DNA of 38,416 bases from Clostridium bornimense (GTDB lineage Bacteria > Bacillota > Clostridia > Clostridiales > Clostridiaceae): assembly GCF_018917145.1 (NCBI RefSeq), contig NZ_JAHLOD010000029.1:1-38416 (forward strand), written 5' to 3'. Of the stretch, positions 14,483 through 22,633 are shown piece after piece; positions within the stretch are counted from its first letter, which is position 1, and each line of letters begins with the position of its first letter. The notes under the pieces were generated by a model, which was not told the origin of the DNA, did no database searches, and was given only the letters and a program-made list of their open reading frames with translations. The position numbers and the translations under genes were made by a program.

Positions 14483-15784
14483 ATGAACGAATTTAATAAT
14501 TTCCAAGATGATAATAATAATACTACTTCTTCTACAAACAATAATAATTCATCTAATGATATAGAGAATACTGTTAGCATGGATTCAAATAACATAAATT
14601 TTACAATGAAAAATGATGATTCGGACTCAGCACAAGATGTAAAATTTGAAGATGTATACACTAATAATAGTAACAACCATAATAAAAAGGTTAAAACAAA
14701 AAAAATGAAAAAAGGACTAGGAAAAACTATTGCTCTTTGTGTATTAATATCAGCTGTTGTTGGTACTGGTTCAGGTATAACATCTAGTTTAATAACTAAT
14801 AAATTAACAGCTTCAAATAAATCAAACAATGTAAAAACTGTTACTAATACCGAACAACTATCTTTTTCAACTACTGGCGGTGTATCTATCCCTGATATAT
14901 ATAACAAAGTAAGTCCAGCTGTTGTTGGTATTACAACTCAAAATTTAACTTTAAATCAATTCCAAGTTCAAGGTGGATCTGGATCTGGATTTATATTTAG
15001 CAAGGAAGGCTATGTATTAACAAACTACCATGTTATCGAAGGTGCTTCTAAAATTTCAGTTATGTTCTCTAATAAAACTACTGCTGATGCTACTGTAGTT
15101 AATTACGATGAAGATTTAGATGTAGCTGTTCTTAAGATATCTGGAAATATGGAAATGCCTGCTGTGTTAGAATTAGATTCATCAGCTGATGTTCTTGTTG
15201 GTGAACCAGTAATAGCAATTGGTAGCCCTCTTGGAGAAACATTCTTAAATAGCTTAACTTCTGGTATTGTATCAGCTAAGGATAGACGTATAGAAGATAC
15301 TGACACTGTTAAAACTTATATTCAAACAGATGCTGCTATAAACCCTGGTAACTCTGGTGGTCCATTAATCAATGCTTACGGAAAAGTTATCGGTATAAAT
15401 ACAGCAAAAATATCAGACTCTAGCGTATCTGGTATGGGCTTTGCAATCCCTATTACAGCTGTAGCAGATACAGTTAAAGACTTAGTTGATAATCCGCTTA
15501 ATACTAGTATCACATTAGGTGTAAGCATCCAAAACTTATCTGATACTGAGTTAAAATATTATCAACTTGACCATGGTGTTAGAGTTGCCTCTGTATCTGC
15601 TGGATCAATTGCCGCTAACGGTGGTATTGAACCAAATGATATAATCACAAAATTTAACGGAAAAGATATAAGCAGTACATCAGATCTACAAAAAGCAAAA
15701 GGAAAAGTTTCTTCTGGAGATAAAGTTGAAGTTGACATAAATCGTTTAGGAAAAACTATGACTGTTACATTAAATATTCAATAG
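14483..15784 (+). CDS. htrA: HtrA/DegP-like membrane-anchored serine protease with PDZ domain
   Basis: This 433-aa protein has an Asn/Ser/Asp-rich cytosolic region (1-65), a basic stretch and a transmembrane helix (about 82-105). An extracellular trypsin-like domain has the catalytic triad His183 (TNYHV), Asp213 (DLDVAVL) and Ser291 (GNSGGPL). One PDZ domain is at about 345-430. It matches the Gram-positive HtrA layout and should degrade or refold damaged exported proteins. The ribosome site TAGGAGGT is strong. It appears cotranscribed with the preceding MacB-like protein gene. A convergent two-component system lies downstream. In Bacillus, HtrA genes are controlled by CssRS, but no such site was identified here. 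Confidence 0.95.
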   Translation: MNEFNNFQDDNNNTTSSTNNNNSSNDIENTVSMDSNNINFTMKNDDSDSAQDVKFEDVYTNNSNNHNKKVKTKKMKKGLGKTIALCVLISAVVGTGSGITSSLITNKLTASNKSNNVKTVTNTEQLSFSTTGGVSIPDIYNKVSPAVVGITTQNLTLNQFQVQGGSGSGFIFSKEGYVLTNYHVIEGASKISVMFSNKTTADATVVNYDEDLDVAVLKISGNMEMPAVLELDSSADVLVGEPVIAIGSPLGETFLNSLTSGIVSAKDRRIEDTDTVKTYIQTDAAINPGNSGGPLINAYGKVIGINTAKISDSSVSGMGFAIPITAVADTVKDLVDNPLNTSITLGVSIQNLSDTELKYYQLDHGVRVASVSAGSIAANGGIEPNDIITKFNGKDISSTSDLQKAKGKVSSGDKVEVDINRLGKTMTVTLNIQ

Positions 15785-15827
15785 ATATTAACCTTTAATT
15801 TATATATTACAAACACTCTCATATAAT

Positions 15828-15872
15828 AAAAAAGCTATCGATCATCTAACGGTGATCAATAGCTTTTTTAAT
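15828..15872 (+). terminator. htrA terminator
   Basis: Stem AAAAAAGCTATCGATCA/TGATCAATAGCTTTTTT with one mismatch. It is strong in both directions. Confidence 0.9.
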
Positions 15873-16186
15873 TTGCAATTCAGTCAATTCACAGTTCACG
15901 ATAAAGAAGTACAATTGTATTCATAGATATATTTAGTGCCTATATAAAACTGTTATACTTAAATATTCTTTTTCACTAATCATGGTTTCTTAGTTCAAGC
16001 TACATGAAGGTGCAACCTTCATTAGTCCCTCGTAACAGTTCTGTATCAAATACAAGTACCTTAAGAAAACTAATCTACTATACACAAAAAATTATTATAT
16101 TTAAAATCTCAGAAATTCCCCAAAGGGAATTTCATCAATCACTGTGCACTGTGCACTGAAAACTGTGCACTTAGATATATCTACAT
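15873..16186 (+). repeat. Dispersed intergenic repeat, copy R3
   Basis: Lies between two convergent terminators. It contains AATTTGCAATTCAGTCAATTC, the TTCAAGCTACATGAAGG hairpin (16004-16022, ATGAAGG/CCTTCAT), CCTTAAGAAAACTAAT, GAAATTCCCCAAAGGGAATTTC, and a run of CTGTGCACTG direct repeats near 16140. It lacks the CCTGCGGACAG block of R1 and R2. Judged by block order its direction matches R1, R4 and R5, i.e. it is oriented to the minus-strand gene at 16339. Confidence 0.75.
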
Positions 16187-16190
16187 ACAC

Positions 16191-16228
16191 GCGAAAGAAG
16201 GATGCAACTAAAAGATACATCCTTCTCT
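16191..16228 (-). terminator. Possible terminator of the two-component operon
   Basis: Arms GAAGGATG/CATCCTTC with a weak minus-strand T-rich tail (TTTC). It lies about 110 nt past the kinase stop codon. Confidence 0.5.
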
Positions 16229-16338
16229 CTGGGACACAATATATTCAAAAATTCAGGTTTTAAGTATATAAGGATTTACCTTACAATATATATATTAACC
16301 ATTCTTTGTGACAGTTTCATGTCAATATTATAAATATT

Positions 16339-17802
16339 TTATTTCTTACTATAAGGAATTGTAAAACTAAACTTTACTCCCTTTTCTGTATTTACTACTG
16401 CTACATTACCACCATGAACATTTATTATATTTTTAGTAATAGAAAGTCCAAGTCCTGTACTTCCATCTCTCTTTCTTCCTTTGTCTATTTTATAAAACTT
16501 CTCCCAGATTTTATCTATCTCATCATCATCTATGTGGTCTCCAGTGTTTTCTACTTCTACTAAAACATCATCTCCACTTCTTGTCGCTGTAACTATTATT
16601 TCTCCTTCATCATAACAATGTCTTATTCCGTTTGATAAATAATTTAATAACACTTGCTCTAATCTTACATTATCACCATATACATAAAGATCTTCATCTA
16701 TATTCACCTTAACATCAATTTTTCTATCATAACATAACGCCTTTGACTTATCTGTCACAACTTCTATTATTTCCGATAAATTAAATCTTTCCTTTTTCAT
16801 TTTAAATGTTCCGTTTTCTAATTGAGATAAATTAATCATATCCATAACTAGTTTTGTCATCTTATCTGATTCATCTATAATTATCTTAACAGCATCTTCT
16901 TTATCTAATATTTCATCTTGTATACCTTCTGCATATCCTTTTATTAATGCTATTGGAGTTTTCAATTCATGAGATACATCTGCAATAAATTCTTTTCTCA
17001 TTTTTTCTAACTGACGTTCTTTCTCTATATCCTCTTGAAGCTTCATATTAGCCTCTCTAAGCGATGTTAATGTCTCTTCCAGATTAGTAGACATTACATT
17101 TATACTTTTGCTTAAACTACCTATTTCATCGTTTCTATCTACAACACATTTCTCTTTAAAATCTAATTTTGCGATCTTTTTTGCAACTCTATTAATTTTA
17201 ACTAATGGCTTTGATATAGTATTAGAATACAACACTGATATAAATGTAAGTATTACCACTGATATTATGGCAAAATAAAAATTCATTTGTAATGATATCT
17301 CAGATGCCTCACTAACTTGTTCCAATGATGTTATTCCTATAATATACTCATTATTTTCTCCTGTTGTAACATAAGCTAAAGTATTTAATTCATATTTAGA
17401 ATTCCTAGATTCTTTAATAAACCTATTTCCTACAGGATCATTCTGAAACCACATAACTATGTTTCTTACTAGTTGTAATCGCTCATTATCTACCCTCGGT
17501 ACTTGAGTAGATAGCATAGTACAGGATCCAGCCTTATCAACTACAGCTATCGTAACAGAATACTTTTGTTGATATTCTCTCATCATCTGCATTAAATCTA
17601 CTTCTGTATATTCATCTTCATATTCACTTTTAAAACTCTGAACTTGTTTTTCTAGTGTCTCTTTTTTTCGATAATTATAATATCCTTCAAAAAACATCCA
17701 TTGTATTAATACATTAAAAATAGTTATACCTAAAAATATCGAAGTAGTCATTAAAAATAATCTTTTTGCGATACTATCTCTAATTCTCCTCTTTTTTCTC
17801 AT
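16339..17802 (-). CDS. Sensor histidine kinase (HAMP, HisKA, HATPase_c)
   Basis: This 487-aa kinase has transmembrane helices at about 13-35 and 172-194 enclosing an extracellular sensor of about 135 residues. A HAMP domain follows (about 195-247). The dimerisation/phosphoacceptor motif FIADVSHELKTPI has His278. The ATPase domain has N (NYLSNGIRH), G1 (ENTGDHI), F (EKFYK) and G2 (GSTGLGLS) boxes. It should autophosphorylate and pass phosphate to the response regulator, whose gene overlaps it by 23 nt. The layout is PhoR/VanS/ResE-like; the signal is unknown. Two processes nearby could be targets: the convergent htrA operon and the NlpC/P60 genes. Confidence 0.95.
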   Translation of the reverse strand: MRKKRRIRDSIAKRLFLMTTSIFLGITIFNVLIQWMFFEGYYNYRKKETLEKQVQSFKSEYEDEYTEVDLMQMMREYQQKYSVTIAVVDKAGSCTMLSTQVPRVDNERLQLVRNIVMWFQNDPVGNRFIKESRNSKYELNTLAYVTTGENNEYIIGITSLEQVSEASEISLQMNFYFAIISVVILTFISVLYSNTISKPLVKINRVAKKIAKLDFKEKCVVDRNDEIGSLSKSINVMSTNLEETLTSLREANMKLQEDIEKERQLEKMRKEFIADVSHELKTPIALIKGYAEGIQDEILDKEDAVKIIIDESDKMTKLVMDMINLSQLENGTFKMKKERFNLSEIIEVVTDKSKALCYDRKIDVKVNIDEDLYVYGDNVRLEQVLLNYLSNGIRHCYDEGEIIVTATRSGDDVLVEVENTGDHIDDDEIDKIWEKFYKIDKGRKRDGSTGLGLSITKNIINVHGGNVAVVNTEKGVKFSFTIPYSKK

Positions 17803-18442
17803 ATTTATATCCTACTCCTCTAACGGTATTTATATAACTTGCTTTATCTTTTAACTTTTCTCTTAATCTTTTAATACCAGTATCAACAGCTCTTAAGTCA
17901 CCTTCAAAATCATAACCCCATACTTTATCTAGTATTCTATCCCTACTTAAAACAATCCCCTCGTTAGCAACAAAATATTTTAATAAATCAAATTCAGTTT
18001 TTGATAATGATATTTCCTTTCCATCAACAAGTACTCTATGTCCTTCTTCATCTATAATTAAATCTTCAGATTGTACATTATAATTTCTCTTTATAATAGC
18101 ATTTATCTTTGCAACTAAAATTTTAGGACTAAAAGGTTTAGTCTCATAATCATCTGCTCCCATACCATATGCAAGTAGTATATCTTCTTCCTCACTTTTT
18201 GCTGTAAGCATTAATGTCGGTACATTCTTAATTTTTCTCATTTCTTTTAATGCTACTATACCATCCATTATTGGCATCATTACATCCAATATAACAAGGT
18301 TTATAATATTATCTTTAAAAATATCTAATGCTTCTTTCCCATTGCTAGCATAGTAAATATTATAGCCTTCTTTTGTAAGGTATGCCCCTAGTAAATCTCT
18401 TATTCTAACTTCATCATCAACAATTAATATATTTATTTTCAT
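17780..18442 (-). CDS. OmpR/PhoB-family response regulator
   Basis: This 220-aa regulator has a receiver domain with the acidic pair VDDE, phospho-acceptor Asp in LVILDVMMP, Thr in LMLTAKS and Lys in YETKPFSP, followed by a winged-helix DNA-binding domain (about 125-220; SRDRILDKVWGYDFEGDLRAVD, GVGYKYE). The start at 18442 (MKINILIVDDE) fits family length; an ATG 7 codons upstream lacks a ribosome site. OmpR-type regulators bind direct repeats with about 11-bp period. Such repeats (6-5-6 spacing) lie upstream of three NlpC/P60 genes 5.3-7 kb away, making this protein the nearest candidate regulator. That link is inference. Confidence 0.95.
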   Translation of the reverse strand: MKINILIVDDEVRIRDLLGAYLTKEGYNIYYASNGKEALDIFKDNIINLVILDVMMPIMDGIVALKEMRKIKNVPTLMLTAKSEEEDILLAYGMGADDYETKPFSPKILVAKINAIIKRNYNVQSEDLIIDEEGHRVLVDGKEISLSKTEFDLLKYFVANEGIVLSRDRILDKVWGYDFEGDLRAVDTGIKRLREKLKDKASYINTVRGVGYKYEKKEEN

Positions 18443-18588
18443 AATCTCAACTACCCCTTCCATAAAGTATATTTATTATAATTATATACCTAATTAGACA
18501 CATAATCGACATTCTACATACTAAATTCACAACAAAAACATATTATTTTTATGCTAGCCATTTTTTTACTTAACTTTATATAAATGTA

Positions 18589-18617
18589 TTGACTTGCATT
18601 GGTTTACCATATAAAAT
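18589..18617 (+). promoter_or_regulatory. abrB promoter
   Basis: TTGACT (18589-18594), exact 17-nt spacer, TAAAAT (18612-18617), leaving a 120-nt leader. TGTCGAT, one base off the Spo0A box core TGTCGAA, occurs at 18714-18720 (+) and 18505-18511 (complement), flanking the promoter. Confidence 0.65.
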
Positions 18618-18744
18618 AATATTATCGATACATTTAATACAAAAATATGCACGGTTATTACAAAGTAAAAATTTATTGCTAACTTATTTTGTTATTACAT
18701 AAAAATATATTTTTGTCGATAACTGTTATAGGAGGAAGTTAAAT

Positions 18745-18987
18745 ATGAAATCTACAGGTGTTGTAAGAAGAGTTGATGAATTGGGAAGAATTGTTATTCC
18801 AATCGAATTAAGAAGAACATTAGATATAGCTGAAAAGGATGCTCTTGAAATATATGTTGATGGTGAAGAAATCATATTAAAGAAATATGAACCAGCTTGT
18901 ATATTCTGCGGTAATGCTAGAGATGTAATAAACTACAAAGGTAAAAATATCTGCACTAGTTGCCTTAATGAATTAGGTTCAAAATAA
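18745..18987 (+). CDS. abrB: AbrB-family transition-state regulator with C-terminal Cys module
   Basis: This 80-aa protein has the AbrB swapped-hairpin DNA-binding domain (residues 1-50, MKSTGVVRRVDELGRIVIPI). A short C-terminal segment has two CxxC pairs (ACIFCGN and ICTSCLN) that may bind zinc. The sequence closely resembles, from memory, the C. acetobutylicum AbrB paralog that affects the acid-to-solvent and sporulation transition. It should repress stationary-phase genes during growth. The ribosome site AGGAGG is strong. A terminator follows. Spo0A-like boxes near its promoter fit the known Spo0A repression of abrB but are imperfect. Confidence 0.93.
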   Translation: MKSTGVVRRVDELGRIVIPIELRRTLDIAEKDALEIYVDGEEIILKKYEPACIFCGNARDVINYKGKNICTSCLNELGSK

Positions 18988-19004
18988 TTTTATAAAAAAA
19001 CTAA

Positions 19005-19044
19005 TTAAAAGGAGATTATTCATGCAAGCGATATCTCCTTTTTC
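19005..19044 (+). terminator. abrB terminator
   Basis: Stem AAAAGGAGAT/ATCTCCTTTT followed by TTCTATTTTC. The embedded AGGAG..ATG minimal frame (10 codons) is part of this hairpin and is not called as a gene. Confidence 0.75.
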
Positions 19045-19126
19045 TATTTTCTAAATTATTTCTAAATCTCATAACTACCCTTAAATTTAATCACATTAAA
19101 AAAATTGCATTTCTTATTCTAATCTC

Positions 19127-19169
19127 AAAAGAGACAAATACCATTATAAATTCTGTACCTGTCTCTTAT
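19127..19169 (-). terminator. Terminator of NlpC/P60 gene A
   Basis: Arms AAGAGACAGGTAC/GTATTTGTCTCTT with a T-run on the minus strand, directly after the stop codon. Confidence 0.8.
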
Positions 19170-19174
19170 ATTCA

Positions 19175-20236
19175 TTATGATATTATTCTTCTTGCTTGTG
19201 TATAATCAGACATATACTTTAACTTTGTATATTTAACAACATCGCCAGTTTGTGGAGCATGGATAAATATTCCATTCCCTACATATATCCCAACATGATG
19301 TGGTGATTTTAATGATCCAAAGAAAACTAAATCTCCTGGTTTTTCATTACCTGGTGCTACATATGTTCCAATTCCCTTCACTTGTGTATATGTAGTTCTT
19401 GTAAGACTAACGCCACATTTTTTATACACATATTGAGTAAATCCTGAACAATCAAAAGTGTTTGGTCCTGTAGCTCCCCATACATATTGTTTTCCTAGAT
19501 GCTTCTTTGCTTCTGCTAATACATTTGAAACTGTTGCAGTACCTGTATTGGTAGTTCCTCCACTTACTGTGTTTGCCTCAGCGGCTATAGCTCTATTTAT
19601 TGCTTCTAATTGAGCTGCATACTTAGATTTCAATGCTTCTGCTTCTTTTCTTGCCTTTTCACTAGATGATTTTTCAGCATTAATAGTATCTATTTGACCT
19701 TGTAGATCACTCTTCAATTTATCTAATTCTGCTGCCTCATTTTCAAGATTTCTTTTTTCTTCGTCTAATGTATCCTTACTTTCTTTTATCTTTTTAATAA
19801 ATCTTATATCAGAAAGAGATACATTTCTAAGAATCTCTTTTCTTTCAATTAAATCTCCAAAACTTTCAGCATTTAATATTATAGCTAAAGTAGTATCATT
19901 TCCATTCTTATACGCACTTCTTATTCTATCTTTAAATTCTTCTTCCTTTTTAGATAAATCCTTTGAACTTTCATTTATATTTGATTCTTTATCTGCTATC
20001 TCCTTTTGCTTTGTAGATATAGCCGTCTCTGTTTCCTTTTGTTTAGCAATTAACGTATTTATCTTGTCATCACATTTTCTTATTGCATCATTGGCAGCCT
20101 CTACCTTTCTCATAGCTTCATCATAATTAGATTGCGTCTCAGTCTTACTTGGAGCAGCATTAATTATATTTTGCGGTGATATAAAACTAACTATTAGAAT
20201 TAAAACTAACATTACATAACATTTCTTCACTGCCAT
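19175..20236 (-). CDS. Secreted coiled-coil NlpC/P60 peptidoglycan hydrolase, paralog A
   Basis: This 353-aa protein has a signal peptide (about 1-28, cleaved near INAAPS), a long coiled coil (35-222) of the PcsB/CwlO N-terminal type, including FKDRIRSAYKNGND at 101-114, and a short Gly/Thr linker (223-236). The NlpC/P60 domain at 237-353 has Cys263 (FDCSG), His314 (HHVG) and His326 (IHAP). Family members cut the gamma-D-Glu to diamino-acid bond in stem peptides. CwlO/PcsB-type coiled coils are known to be gated by the FtsEX complex, so this protein may be too. First of five tandem paralogs; the promoter motif of its neighbours is only partly matched (TGTAGA-N5-TGTTGC at 20308-20324). Confidence 0.93.
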   Translation of the reverse strand: MAVKKCYVMLVLILIVSFISPQNIINAAPSKTETQSNYDEAMRKVEAANDAIRKCDDKINTLIAKQKETETAISTKQKEIADKESNINESSKDLSKKEEEFKDRIRSAYKNGNDTTLAIILNAESFGDLIERKEILRNVSLSDIRFIKKIKESKDTLDEEKRNLENEAAELDKLKSDLQGQIDTINAEKSSSEKARKEAEALKSKYAAQLEAINRAIAAEANTVSGGTTNTGTATVSNVLAEAKKHLGKQYVWGATGPNTFDCSGFTQYVYKKCGVSLTRTTYTQVKGIGTYVAPGNEKPGDLVFFGSLKSPHHVGIYVGNGIFIHAPQTGDVVKYTKLKYMSDYTQARRIIS

Positions 20237-20463
20237 TATTGTTCCCCCCTACAAAGTTTTCCCCTATTTTTTCATCTATATATTAATTTAAATTTCTCAT
20301 ATTATTTTGTAGATAATATGTTGCATTTGTTGCATATTATATTTTAAAATCAATTTTTATATCTTTTTGTCATATTGTGTAATATAATTTTATATTATTA
20401 TCCTTTATATGTCAATTATATTCTAGTGTATACAAATTTCAAATTAAAAAAGAGATATCCCAT

Positions 20464-20692
20464 TAACAAGAGCTTCTAGTTCAAGCTACATGAAGGCACA
20501 GCCTTCATTAGTCCCCCGTAACAGTTATATCTGAAACACCAATATCTTAAAAAAACTAGCCTATACTATAACACAAAATTGTATCACTTAAAATTTTCAG
20601 AAATTCCCCTAAAGGTAATTTCATCCATAACTGTGCACAGTGCACTGACACCTGTGCACTGATACATACCTGTGCACTGATATTCTATTTTA
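20464..20692 (-). repeat. Dispersed intergenic repeat, copy R4
   Basis: Follows the terminator of paralog B. It carries CTAGTTCAAGCTACATGAAGG with hairpin ATGAAGG-CACAG-CCTTCAT (20490-20508), AATATCTTAAAAAAACTA, GAAATTCCCCTAAAGG, and CTGTGCACAGTGCACTG plus two further CTGTGCACTGATA units. Shorter than R1 and R2, lacking the CCTGCGGACAG and GAATTG blocks. The rest of the 535-nt gap is AT-rich leader of gene A. Confidence 0.75.
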
Positions 20693-20738
20693 CAAAAAAA
20701 CTGCCGCACTCGAATCTAACTTCTTTGTGCGACAGCCT
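20693..20738 (-). terminator. Terminator of NlpC/P60 gene B
   Basis: Minus-strand CTGTCGCACAAAGAAGTTAG..GTGCGGCAG with a T7 tail. It is almost identical to the hairpin after pspA (9275). Confidence 0.9.
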
Positions 20739-20771
20739 TTATACAATCTAAATATTATCTTTCTTATAAAA

Positions 20772-21890
20772 CTAATTTAATAATCTTCTTGCAAAGCTAT
20801 AGTCTCTTGAACCTGATAAGTATGAATACTTAACAACATCTCCAGTTTGTGGTGCATGTATATACATACCGCCACCAACGTATATTCCAACGTGATGAGT
20901 ATTACCAACTTGTCCAAAGAAAACTAAATCTCCTGGTTGTTCTTGTCCTTTAGCAACATATGTACCTAATGTTTCTTGTGTATATGTTGGCGCTGGAGCA
21001 CTTATACCTACTTGTCTAAATACATATTGAACAAAGCCTGAACAATCAAATGTATTTGGTCCTTTTGCTCCCCATACATATGGTTTACCTAAATGTTTTT
21101 CAGCTTCTGCTAATACCGCTGCTGCAGTTGCTGTAGTTGTTTCTTGTCCACCTCTTGATGGTGCAACATTTGATGCTTGTGCTATTGTTGCAGTAGCTTG
21201 TTGAGCTCTTGCTGCTTGAAGTCTTGCTGCTTCTGCTGCCATTTGATCTTCTATAGCCTTTACTTCTGTAGCATATTTGTTTTTAACAGATTCTGCTTCT
21301 GCTAAAGCAACTTTTTGATCATCTTTTTGTTTATTTACTTCATCTATTTGTTTTTGTAACTCATCTTTTAATGAATTTAAAGTTACAACTTCTTCTTCAA
21401 CTTTTGATTTTGCCTTTTCTAATGCAACTTTTTCTGTTTTGATTGTTTCCATTATAGTTCTTTCACGCTTAGAAACTTCTTTAACAGTTTGTGTTCTTTC
21501 TAATAAATCGCCCATTGATTTTGATTCTACTAGAACATTAATTACAACATCATTTCCGTTCTTATATACAGCTCTTACTCTCTTTTTGAAATCGTCTTCA
21601 CTTTTTTGAAGTTCTGCTTTAGTCTTTTCAACTTCTTCTTGCTTTTTAGCAATTTCATCTTGCTTATCTGAAATAGATTTCTCTGTTGAATTCTGTTTAT
21701 CAACTAATGCGCTGATTTCAGCATCTAACTTTCTTACTTGTTCATTTACAGCTTCAACTTTTTGTAATGCTTCTGAATATTGATTTTTAGCACTATCTAA
21801 CGTTGGATCTGCTTTTACTTGTGTTCCAAAGCTAGTAGTCATTGTTAATGTAGCAATTACTAAAGCTAAACTTATACCTTTCTTTTTCAT
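20772..21890 (-). CDS. Secreted coiled-coil NlpC/P60 peptidoglycan hydrolase, paralog B
   Basis: This 372-aa protein has a signal peptide (MKKKGISLAL..VKADP, cleaved near residue 28), a coiled coil to about residue 225, and an Ala/Gln-rich linker. The NlpC/P60 domain has Cys283, His333 and His345. Compared with its paralogs it has SAPAPTYTQ in place of SLTRTTYTQ in the loop after the active-site helix, which may alter substrate fit. The start is 21890, with GGGGGAAG upstream; the longer frame would place that site within the gene. Closest to paralog D in its N-terminal half. The shared direct-repeat promoter motif lies at 22032-22065, giving a leader of about 135 nt. Confidence 0.93.
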   Translation of the reverse strand: MKKKGISLALVIATLTMTTSFGTQVKADPTLDSAKNQYSEALQKVEAVNEQVRKLDAEISALVDKQNSTEKSISDKQDEIAKKQEEVEKTKAELQKSEDDFKKRVRAVYKNGNDVVINVLVESKSMGDLLERTQTVKEVSKRERTIMETIKTEKVALEKAKSKVEEEVVTLNSLKDELQKQIDEVNKQKDDQKVALAEAESVKNKYATEVKAIEDQMAAEAARLQAARAQQATATIAQASNVAPSRGGQETTTATAAAVLAEAEKHLGKPYVWGAKGPNTFDCSGFVQYVFRQVGISAPAPTYTQETLGTYVAKGQEQPGDLVFFGQVGNTHHVGIYVGGGMYIHAPQTGDVVKYSYLSGSRDYSFARRLLN

Positions 21891-22031
21891 TTTTCTTCCC
21901 CCATTCCAAAATTTTAAATCACATTTAAAATTCATTTATCTTTAATATTTTTTGTTTAATTATATATATTTTTAATTTTCTTTTATAGTATATCTTAAAA
22001 AAAATTTAAGGTTTCTTGTTTCTTCTTTTAC

Positions 22032-22065
22032 ATTATTAATTTTTTGTGTGAAGATAAAATGAAGA
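22032..22065 (-). promoter_or_regulatory. Direct-repeat promoter of paralog B
   Basis: Minus strand TCTTCA-N5-TCTTCA (22065-22049), exactly 10 nt, then TAATAAT (22038-22032). The repeat sits where a -35 would be and there is no consensus -35. Confidence 0.65.
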
Positions 22066-22079
22066 AATATCTTGTCCTT

Positions 22080-22585
22080 TATTAAGAAGTTGGTAATACC
22101 ATGTCCCATTTTATGGTTCATATGTCATATTGAATCGTTTATTGTACATATTTGGATCAAATCACATATTTATTACCTCTTCCCCCTAAACTTACTTATA
22201 TCAGTGTATAAAGGGACAAGTTATATAATATACCAAATTCTCATTGCCCAACTTTTTACTTTTAGTGTCATTATTTTGAAATAGTTTTCACAATATTATT
22301 TCCATAAATAAAAATAAAAAAATATTAAAATTTATTCACACATTTATATTATTATATGAGTTTCTTCAAAAAATAATGATTATTCATATTTCTAAATTAT
22401 ATTCCTTTTAATAATTAAAGTATTCAATATCTAGCATAAGCCCAAAACTCTCATTCGGACTACAATCTTCATTAGGCACATTATAATAATTTTTCATCAA
22501 ATACCATTAACTCAAATCATTCTATAGCAGAAAATAATCACTTATGTTCTAAGAAATTCAACAAAGAGTTTTCTCTTTGTCATCA
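22080..22585. other. Gene-free stretch between paralogs B and C
   Basis: About 500 bp of AT-rich DNA. A minus-strand GGGGGAAGAGG at about 22180-22190 resembles the ribosome sites of paralogs B and D but opens no reading frame, so it may be a relic. A small hairpin ACAAAGA/TCTTTGT lies at about 22561-22580. Nothing else is recognised. Confidence 0.35.
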
Positions 22586-22586
22586 A

Positions 22587-22620
22587 ATAAAAAAGCTGTC
22601 ACACTCTGTAACAGCTTTCC
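22587..22620 (-). terminator. Terminator of NlpC/P60 gene C
   Basis: Arms AAAGCTGTTACA/TGTGACAGCTTT around AGAG on the minus strand, then TTTATTTG. Confidence 0.85.
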
Positions 22621-22633
22621 TTACAAATCTATT

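Noticed and set aside
19011-19052. Tiny frame with AGGAG and ATG after abrB
   Set aside because: Ten codons embedded in a good terminator hairpin; no evidence of translation.
20308-20324. Paralog A as a fourth member of the direct-repeat promoter group
   Set aside because: TGTAGA-N5-TGTTGC (plus-strand reading) fits the spacing, but the TAATAAT at +10 is missing.
22049-22065. WalR box in front of NlpC/P60 paralog B
   Set aside because: The WalR consensus is TGTWAH-N5-TGTWAH on the coding strand; here the coding strand reads TCTTCA and the complement TGAAGA, so only spacing agrees.
22072-22284. 70-codon plus-strand frame between NlpC/P60 genes
   Set aside because: Composition is that of AT-rich spacer, there is no ribosome site, and it begins next to the paralog B promoter on the other strand.
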